Positions 1 to 5,737 of a DNA stretch of 5,737 nucleotides are shown here, piece by piece (position 1 is the first letter of the stretch; every line of letters begins with the position of its first letter). A program made the translations under genes and the position numbers. The notes under the pieces are model-generated. The model ran no database searches, was not told the DNA's origin, and saw only the letters and a list, made by a program, of their open reading frames with translations. Where the stretch lies: the NCBI GenBank assembly GCA_021805955.1, contig JAJZDO010001020.1:1-5737 (forward strand), written 5' to 3'. Source of the DNA: Acidobacteriota bacterium. GTDB lineage: Bacteria > Acidobacteriota > Terriglobia > Terriglobales > Acidobacteriaceae.

Positions 1-887
1 ATTTCCGAGATGGAGGCGCCGTCGTAATTGATTGCGAAAATTTCTCCTCCATCCGGCTTGAGCACGAGGTGGGTGGGAGTTTTGCCGACATCGAGGATAG
101 CCAGCAGCGCATCCTTGGAGATCACCTGTCGAGTTGACAAACGGTCTCGAGGAGAAGCTGGAGGCAGCGTTGCCAACGCGATCGCCATGACTTGATGGCC
201 GTTGGAACATGCGACAAATGCTTTGCTGGAGTCGGGAAGGATGGCGATATCGGTTGCGCCCGGACATCCACTCCACACGCTGCGCACGCGATTTGTTTTC
301 GCGTCGATGACGCTGACACTGTTGCCGACCCGGTTCGACACGACCACGGCATTTCCGTCGGGGCTGGCAGCCGCGACACCGGGACCCTCACCTACTCCGA
401 CGGCGGCAATTTCACGACGCAGGTTCAAGTCGAGCACAGAAACATTGTTGGAGCCGGAGTTGGCCACGTACGCGCGCGTTCCATCCCCACTAACAGAGAC
501 AAAATAGGGCCGTAGATGAACCGGAATGGTCGCGACCACGGCATTTGTTTCCGCGTCGATAATGCTGACAGAACTGCTGCCGGTGTTCACGACGTAGACT
601 TCATTGCGCTTGGCGTTCACTGCCACTCCCGTCGGATTGGAGCCCACGGGGATCACTCGATCCTGGCGAAGATTCACCACGTCGAGCGCTGTGACCGTGT
701 TGCTGCCGCCGTTGGTGATGTAGGCATATTCACGGTAGTTTGCAGGATAGTCCGGAAATTCGTGCGAGCGACAGCCGGCCAGAGAAAGCAAAGACGTCGC
801 AAGCAACAGGGAACACAGCAAGCGCGGAAAGAACGCGCTGACATCTTGCTCTTCTGTTGCATATCTGGTTTGGTAGCGCGGCGTCAT
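1..887 (-). CDS. YVTN-repeat beta-propeller lipoprotein (YncE-like), 3' end cut by window edge
   Basis: Reading the minus strand from ATG at 887 gives 295 codons with no stop before the window edge. Residues 23-39 form a hydrophobic signal segment ending in a lipobox (LAGC), so Cys39 would be lipidated and the protein held on a membrane facing the periplasm. From about residue 54 come blade repeats of the type (A/V)Y(V/I)xNxGSxxVSxxD. The repeat Asn falls at 59, 101, 143 and 185 and the repeat Asp at 69, 111, 153 and 195, an exact 42-residue period. Two further, less regular blades follow (near 223-237 and 282-294), separated by an insertion at about 239-262 rich in Pro, Ser and Arg. This is the YVTN/YncE seven-bladed propeller family; such proteins are binding or scaffold modules and no specific ligand can be named. 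The start lies 10 bases past the stop of the DAHP synthase gene, so co-transcription is likely. The ribosome binding site (GCGGA) is weak. Confidence 0.88.
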   Translation of the reverse strand, partial: MTPRYQTRYATEEQDVSAFFPRLLCSLLLATSLLSLAGCRSHEFPDYPANYREYAYITNGGSNTVTALDVVNLRQDRVIPVGSNPTGVAVNAKRNEVYVVNTGSSSVSIIDAETNAVVATIPVHLRPYFVSVSGDGTRAYVANSGSNNVSVLDLNLRREIAAVGVGEGPGVAAASPDGNAVVVSNRVGNSVSVIDAKTNRVRSVWSGCPGATDIAILPDSSKAFVACSNGHQVMAIALATLPPASPRDRLSTRQVISKDALLAILDVGKTPTHLVLKPDGGEIFAINYDGASISE

Positions 888-897
888 CCGTTGTCCG

Positions 898-1989
898 CTA
901 TCTGATTTTGGCAGCATGCGTACCCGCCGCCGCAAGGCCAGACGCTTCCTGCTCGATGCGAATGCCGTCGGGAACATCGCGATGGAGAATGTGAGCAATC
1001 TGACGAACCTCGCCCATCATATCGGCGAATTGCTGCGGATAGATCGACTGCGCGCCGTCGGAGAGAGCCTTGTCCGGTTGATGATGGACTTCAATCACCA
1101 GACCGTCGGCGCCCACCGCGACCGCAGCCCGGGACAGCGGAACCACTTTGTTGCGCTTGCCGGTGCCGTGGCTGGGATCGACAATGATGGGCAAGTGACT
1201 CAGCCGCTGCACCGCAGGAACGATACTGAGGTCAAGCGTGTTGCGAGTGTGATCGATAAATGTGCGGACGCCGCGCTCGCACAGAATCACCTGATAATTG
1301 CCTTCGCTCATAATGTATTCGGCAGCCATCAACAGCTCTTCCAGCGTTGCCGACATGCCGCGCTTCAATAGCACGGGTTTACGGGTGCGACCGACTTCGC
1401 GCAGCAGGGAATAGTTCTGCATATTGCGCGCGCCGATCTGGATGACGTCCGCATATTCCTCGATGAGCGCCAGCGATTCTCGATCCATGGCTTCGGAGAC
1501 GATGCGCATGCCGAATGCGTCGCGAATCTCCGCCATGATCTTCAGCGCTTTTTCGCCCAGTCCCTGAAAAGCATAGGGGGATGTGCGCGGCTTGTACGCG
1601 CCTCCGCGAAAGAACTGTGCGCCCGCCGCTGCGACCTGCTCCGCGATGATGAATGCCTGCTCGCGAGTTTCAATCGCACACGGCCCGGCCATAATCGCCA
1701 GATTTTTTCCGCCGACGCTGGCGTTCGTGCCCGGGAAGTGGATGACCGTGTCTTCTTCCTTCACATCGCGGCTGACCAGTTTGTACGGCTTGGTGACGCG
1801 AATCACTTCGGCGACGCCGGAAAACTCCTCCAGCGTATCCTGACTGATCGCTCCCTGATTTCCAGTGATTCCAATGGCAGTGCGCAGCGCGCCAGGCATC
1901 GGGTGCGCACGAAATCCCAGGCTTTCAATGTAGTTGCAGACGGCGCGGATTTCTTCCTCACGGGCCTGCTTTTTCATGACAATCAGCAT
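898..1989 (-). CDS. aroF: 3-deoxy-7-phosphoheptulonate (DAHP) synthase, type I-beta
   Basis: Condenses phosphoenolpyruvate and erythrose 4-phosphate to DAHP, the first step of the shikimate route to aromatic amino acids, in the cytoplasm. The 363-residue product has an N-terminal ferredoxin-like (FL) domain (about 1-70), the linker KPYKLVSR (67-74), then a TIM barrel. Visible active-site motifs are AGPCAIE (101-107, metal-ligand Cys104), [12 protein letters not shown] (128-139), QIGARNMQN (184-192), LLKRG (207-211), CERG (237-240), DPSHG (271-275, His274), the barrel-end Glu300/His302 and ALSDG (308-312, Asp311). These match the Thermotoga maritima-type enzyme, in which the FL domain mediates feedback inhibition by aromatic amino acids. 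About 25 residues after the barrel ([10 protein letters not shown] onward) extend past the Thermotoga length and look disordered. The ATG at 1989 is chosen because AGGAAGG lies six bases upstream and the protein then begins MLIVMKK, like family members beginning MIVV. The symbol aroF is the usual label for this form; aroG or aroA would mean the same reaction. Confidence 0.96.
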   Translation of the reverse strand: MLIVMKKQAREEEIRAVCNYIESLGFRAHPMPGALRTAIGITGNQGAISQDTLEEFSGVAEVIRVTKPYKLVSRDVKEEDTVIHFPGTNASVGGKNLAIMAGPCAIETREQAFIIAEQVAAAGAQFFRGGAYKPRTSPYAFQGLGEKALKIMAEIRDAFGMRIVSEAMDRESLALIEEYADVIQIGARNMQNYSLLREVGRTRKPVLLKRGMSATLEELLMAAEYIMSEGNYQVILCERGVRTFIDHTRNTLDLSIVPAVQRLSHLPIIVDPSHGTGKRNKVVPLSRAAVAVGADGLVIEVHHQPDKALSDGAQSIYPQQFADMMGEVRQIAHILHRDVPDGIRIEQEASGLAAAGTHAAKIR

Positions 1990-1995
1990 CGGGAA

Positions 1996-2002
1996 CCTTC
2001 CT
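1996..2002 (-). promoter_or_regulatory. Ribosome binding site of the DAHP synthase gene
   Basis: AGGAAGG on the minus strand, six bases before the ATG at 1989. It is a strong Shine-Dalgarno match and decides this start over the second Met at codon 5. It also shows that this gene is translated independently of the heme-export genes upstream. Confidence 0.75.
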
Positions 2003-2071
2003 ATCTTTTATTTATCTCGCGGGGATGATCGAAATATTTGTCTGCGTTACACAAGGCTCATGGCCCGGCGC

Positions 2072-2084
2072 AGAAGCGGCTTCT
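2072..2084. promoter_or_regulatory. Perfect 13-base inverted repeat in the gap before the DAHP synthase gene
   Basis: AGAAGC-G-GCTTCT on the plus strand: two perfect 6-base arms around one central base, lying in the 117-base gap between the ccmD-like gene and the DAHP synthase gene. As RNA it could not close as drawn with a one-base loop (a five-base stem with a three-base loop is possible), and no U tract follows, so it is not a convincing intrinsic terminator. A protein-binding site controlling the downstream gene is possible. The biological role is inference. Confidence 0.3.
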
Positions 2085-2106
2085 TAACAGATGAAAACGA
2101 TATTCG

Positions 2107-2208
2107 CTAGCCGCGCGTGCGACGCCAGCCCACCAGGACCGTGCCTAGATACCCCAGTTGCAGCAACCAGGTCACCAGATAGGCCAAGACTAGATGACGG
2201 TGATTCAT
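2107..2208 (-). CDS. ccmD: CcmD-like small membrane protein
   Basis: A 33-codon gene starting MNHRHLVLAYLVTWLL and ending GWRRTRG. It holds one hydrophobic helix (about residues 6-27) with the A-Y-x-x-T-W opening and an Arg-rich cytoplasmic end, the pattern of the CcmD family. CcmD is a tiny single-pass protein of System I cytochrome c maturation that, with CcmA, CcmB and CcmC, serves release of heme-loaded CcmE. A perfect AGGAG lies six bases before the ATG, strong evidence that so short a frame is translated. It sits 69 bases after the ccmB stop, on the same strand, where a ccm small subunit is expected. Odd points are the very short length and the absence of ccmC before it. The alternative is an unrelated single-pass peptide; position, ribosome binding site and residue pattern together favour CcmD. 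Confidence 0.7.
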   Translation of the reverse strand: MNHRHLVLAYLVTWLLQLGYLGTVLVGWRRTRG

Positions 2209-2214
2209 GTGGAA

Positions 2215-2219
2215 CTCCT
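2215..2219 (-). promoter_or_regulatory. Ribosome binding site of the ccmD-like gene
   Basis: AGGAG on the minus strand, six bases upstream of the ATG at 2208. The consensus sequence and ideal spacing are the main proof that the 33-codon frame is a real gene. Confidence 0.75.
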
Positions 2220-2277
2220 GATTCGTGATCCTACTAAGGTTGATAGAGTAGTGTACGCCAAGAGCCTTTAAATCCTG

Positions 2278-2952
2278 TCATTCGGCGTTCAAAATCGTCT
2301 CGAACAGCAGCAGGCAGAGCGTCATGAAAATGATGTCGTAGCCACCCAGCATTTTGATCCACAGACCCGGATCGGACTCCCCTGTCAAAATGGCGGATGT
2401 GGACTGCACCATCGCCAGCAGCGCGGGAATCGAGACAGGGAAGAGTATCAGCGGCAGCAGCATTTCTCGATTGCGGGTGCGCAGGGAAAGCGCGGCAAAG
2501 AAGGTGCCGTTCACCACCAGCGCCAGCGTGCCCAGCGGCAGTACCAGCGCCATCCACCAACCCTGACCCAGCGCCTGCAGATTATAGAAGATGATGAACA
2601 GCGGGCCGAGTACTACCTGAATCATGGTGACGAAGAGAAAATTTGCCAGCACTTTGGCCAGAAACAATGCGCTGGCTGGACTGGGAGCCATGCGTTGCGC
2701 GTCGAGCACCTGATGCCGCAGTTCGCGGGTCCAGGTCTGGTTCAGCGCGGTTGTCGAGGCGAACAGCAGGGCCACCCACAGAATGCCGCCGGCAATCAGG
2801 CGCGAGACCGCCATCGTGGGATCGAAGGCAAAACTGAAGAGCACCACGACCAGCAGGGAGAAGAACAGCATCCCGTTGATCGCGTCTTTTGAGCGCCATT
2901 CCAGACGCAGATCCTTCGCCAGATGAGCCCAAACGATGCGCGCGTAACTCAT
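2278..2952 (-). CDS. ccmB: Heme exporter membrane subunit CcmB
   Basis: Integral membrane subunit of the CcmAB ABC transporter of System I cytochrome c maturation; with the ATPase CcmA it powers release of heme-bound CcmE from CcmC/CcmD. The 224-residue length is close to the usual 220. A cytoplasmic amphipathic start (ARIVWAHLAKDLRLEWRSKD) precedes about six hydrophobic segments, near residues 27-43, 53-70, 100-122, 134-157, 164-182 and 203-220. Family-like features are the early LRLEWRSKD stretch, the W-x-R-E-L-R loop (75-80), APSPASALFLAK (89-100) and PLILFPVSIPALLA (167-180). The start ATG overlaps the stop of the ybaK-type gene as ATGA, and a G-rich AGGTGG-like site lies just upstream, so translation is probably coupled. 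The reading frame stays open for 23 codons after its TGA straight into the ccmD-like gene, which is probably chance. Confidence 0.9.
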   Translation of the reverse strand: MSYARIVWAHLAKDLRLEWRSKDAINGMLFFSLLVVVLFSFAFDPTMAVSRLIAGGILWVALLFASTTALNQTWTRELRHQVLDAQRMAPSPASALFLAKVLANFLFVTMIQVVLGPLFIIFYNLQALGQGWWMALVLPLGTLALVVNGTFFAALSLRTRNREMLLPLILFPVSIPALLAMVQSTSAILTGESDPGLWIKMLGGYDIIFMTLCLLLFETILNAE

Positions 2953-3449
2953 CGGCTTCCACCTTCGGAAATGGCTTCTGCCGGACGTGTCAGGTCGACA
3001 AGCTTCGCTTCGGCGGCTCGCAGATAGTCCGCAGGGCGCAACACGATTTGCATTCCCCGTGTACCCGCGGAGACAGAAATGACATCGAACAATTCGATGG
3101 ATTCATCGGCGAATACCGGGTAGGGCTTTTTGCTGGCAAAGACGGTGACGCCGCCACGAATATACCCGGTCAGCGGCTGGACTTCCTTAATGGGTACCAT
3201 CTCAGCACGGCGACCGCCGACGACGGCTGCGAGCTTTTTGAAGTCCAACTCGTCGGCAACAGAAAGCACCGCGAAGACGATGTCCTTCTGATCGACGCGA
3301 CACAGCAGTGTCTTGAACACCTGCTCCACCGGCATGTTGATTTTTCTAGCGACCGTTTCCCCGGAGAGATCCTCGGGGTCGACTTCGTATTCGCGAGTTT
3401 CGTAGCGAATCTGGAGAGCGTCGAGCAATCGGCAGGCATTCGTCTTCAT
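2949..3449 (-). CDS. ybaK: YbaK-type Cys-tRNA(Pro) deacylase
   Basis: A YbaK/EbsC-family trans-editing enzyme, which hydrolyses Cys-tRNA(Pro) formed when prolyl-tRNA synthetase mischarges cysteine, keeping Cys out of Pro codons. The 166 residues align well by eye with E. coli YbaK (159). Visible motifs are QVFKTLL (43-49) with the family's essential lysine at Lys46, ELDFKKLAAVVGGRRAEM (67-84), LTGYIRGGV (93-101) and SVSAGTRGMQIVL (125-137). The ATG at 3449 is chosen because AGGAG lies eight bases upstream and the product then starts as YbaK does; an upstream ATG at 3542 would add 31 residues read through the end of ccmA in another frame. Its ATG overlaps the ccmA stop, and its stop overlaps the ccmB start, both as ATGA. 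A tRNA-editing gene between the two halves of an ABC transporter is unusual. Related families (ProX, editing-domain homologues) cannot be fully excluded. Confidence 0.93.
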   Translation of the reverse strand: MKTNACRLLDALQIRYETREYEVDPEDLSGETVARKINMPVEQVFKTLLCRVDQKDIVFAVLSVADELDFKKLAAVVGGRRAEMVPIKEVQPLTGYIRGGVTVFASKKPYPVFADESIELFDVISVSAGTRGMQIVLRPADYLRAAEAKLVDLTRPAEAISEGGSR

Positions 3450-4273
3450 GCGCGCGGCTCCTGTGCTGCGCGTATTTCGGTGTGTACATTTGCCGGCGGA
3501 AAATATTCCATAGTCGCGATCTGTCCCGCTTCCATGGTGCAAAAGCAGTCGGCGATGGGGCGGGCCAGATCGGGCTGATGTGTGGTTAACAGAATGGTGT
3601 TGCCGGCCGCGCGCAACTGATCCAGGACGTGGAGCATCTGGTTACTGCTGGCAATGTCTACGTTGGAGAACGGCTCATCCAGCAGCAGCAGGTCCGGCTT
3701 CGCCATCAACACCCGCGCCAGCGATGCGCGTTGCCTCATGCCTTGCGAAAATTTGCCGACGGGGCGATTCAATGTCGGATCGAGGCCCACCATGGCAAGC
3801 GATTGCTCCGGCGTCCATCGTCCAGCCGGGAGGGAGTCGTCTTCGTACAAGCTGGCGCTGTAGCGCAGGTTTTCCATCGCCGTCAACTCGTCGTACAACA
3901 TGGAATCGTGGCCGAGATACCCAATGCGGCTGCGCACTTCGGACACCTCACCGCTGCCGAGGATCGTCATCTTGCCGAACGTGGGCCGCGTCAGGCCGGC
4001 AAGGTTTCGCAGCAGCGTGGACTTGCCGGCTCCATTCGGCCCCAGAATCACATAGCTTTGGCCGGTATGAAAGTCGACCGTGACCTTACGCAGTGCCGCA
4101 AACGTGCCATAGAGTTTTGACACTTCGCGAAGTTCAATGGCGTTGGTGGCGACAGGCACTCTTGGAGTATACGGAATGTCCGCTACGTTCGAGACGCTCA
4201 CCGTCGGTTTTACGCTATCGAACAGGATTTGTGGCGAGGACCCATGCCTTAAGAAAACACACATGGAGCGCAT
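3446..4273 (-). CDS. ccmA: ABC transporter ATP-binding protein, heme exporter CcmA type (start uncertain)
   Basis: Cytoplasmic ATPase partner of CcmB. With the ATG at 4273 it has 275 residues; the ABC domain begins only near residue 44 (NAIELREVSKLYG). Motifs are Walker A GPNGAGKST (78-86), a Q-loop region YLGHDS in which His stands where most ABC proteins have Gln, as in the YIGH of E. coli CcmA, the signature FSQGMRQR (175-182), Walker B LLLLDEP (195-201) with the catalytic Glu200, the D-loop SNVD and the H-loop His232 (TTHQ). The first 40 or so residues match nothing known to me. Other possible starts are TTG at 4315 (no ribosome site, next to the thiC promoter), GTG at 4201 and GTG at 4159, the last two giving lengths closer to normal CcmA (about 205-240). 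The ATG at 4273 has only a weak AAGAG upstream. The stop overlaps the ybaK-type start as ATGA. Assignment to CcmA rather than another small ABC ATPase rests on the adjacent ccmB. Confidence 0.88.
   Translation of the reverse strand: MRSMCVFLRHGSSPQILFDSVKPTVSVSNVADIPYTPRVPVATNAIELREVSKLYGTFAALRKVTVDFHTGQSYVILGPNGAGKSTLLRNLAGLTRPTFGKMTILGSGEVSEVRSRIGYLGHDSMLYDELTAMENLRYSASLYEDDSLPAGRWTPEQSLAMVGLDPTLNRPVGKFSQGMRQRASLARVLMAKPDLLLLDEPFSNVDIASSNQMLHVLDQLRAAGNTILLTTHQPDLARPIADCFCTMEAGQIATMEYFPPANVHTEIRAAQEPRA
3458..3462 (-). promoter_or_regulatory. Ribosome binding site of the ybaK-type gene, inside the end of ccmA
   Basis: AGGAG on the minus strand, eight bases before the ATG at 3449 and embedded in the last codons of ccmA. 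It fixes the start of the deacylase and shows re-initiation at the ATGA overlap is assisted by its own site. Confidence 0.7.
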
Positions 4274-4306
4274 GTCTCTTGTGATTTTCCTCACCGGAAC
4301 CGCTGA

Positions 4307-5737
<1,431 letters not shown>

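Noticed and set aside
516..905. Open frame of 129 codons on the plus strand, plus others at 192-515 and 202-507
   Set aside because: They are antisense to the propeller lipoprotein; their repeated peptides (such as HGICFRVD) merely mirror the blade repeats on the other strand.
916..1371. Open frame of 151 codons on the plus strand inside the DAHP synthase gene
   Set aside because: Antisense to a gene with a full set of active-site motifs; the open frame follows from codon bias.
2046..2060. Four-codon mini-frame ATG AGC CTT GTG TAA on the minus strand before the DAHP synthase gene
   Set aside because: No ribosome binding site and no aromatic codons, so it does not look like an attenuation leader peptide.
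2231..2251. Inverted repeat CTACT / AGTAG with an 11-base loop between ccmB and the ccmD-like gene
   Set aside because: Five base pairs with a long loop and no T tract is expected by chance; not a convincing terminator.
2889..3578. Open frame of 229 codons on the plus strand
   Set aside because: It lies antisense across the ybaK-type gene and both overlap junctions; its product has no recognisable motif, and the minus-strand genes there are well supported by family motifs and ribosome sites.

Overview
The window is a stretch of bacterial chromosome, G+C-rich by eye, with no mobile element, CRISPR array, tRNA or rRNA visible. Its gene content fits an environmental Gram-negative lineage, and Acidobacteriota is my best guess. 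The reasons are a short ThiC without the long N-terminal domain of the proteobacterial enzyme, a type I-beta DAHP synthase, a YVTN-repeat propeller lipoprotein and a CcmA/CcmB-type heme export module. That placement is inference from gene style, not from a marker gene.

Layout. From 4273 (or a nearby start) down to 1, every gene lies on the minus strand. In transcription order these are: ccmA (ABC ATPase), a ybaK-type Cys-tRNA(Pro) deacylase, ccmB (heme exporter membrane subunit), a 33-codon CcmD-like membrane peptide, a 117-base gap, a DAHP synthase (aroF/aroG type I-beta), and a YVTN beta-propeller lipoprotein that runs off the left edge. On the plus strand, divergent from ccmA, thiC begins at 4385 and runs off the right edge exactly at the second cysteine of its C-terminal cluster motif. 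Its presumed promoter lies in the divergent gap.

How the genes fit together. ccmA, ybaK and ccmB are joined by two ATGA start/stop overlaps, so they are very likely translationally coupled. CcmA and CcmB form an ABC transporter of the System I cytochrome c maturation pathway. The CcmD-like peptide follows, but ccmC, normally next to ccmD, is absent here. A tRNA-editing enzyme wedged into a heme/cytochrome c locus is the most unusual arrangement in the window. The DAHP synthase (first step of the shikimate pathway) has its own good ribosome binding site after a modest gap and is followed within 10 bases by the lipoprotein gene, so these two look like a second transcriptional or translational unit. 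ThiC makes the pyrimidine half of thiamine. No TPP riboswitch is visible in front of it.
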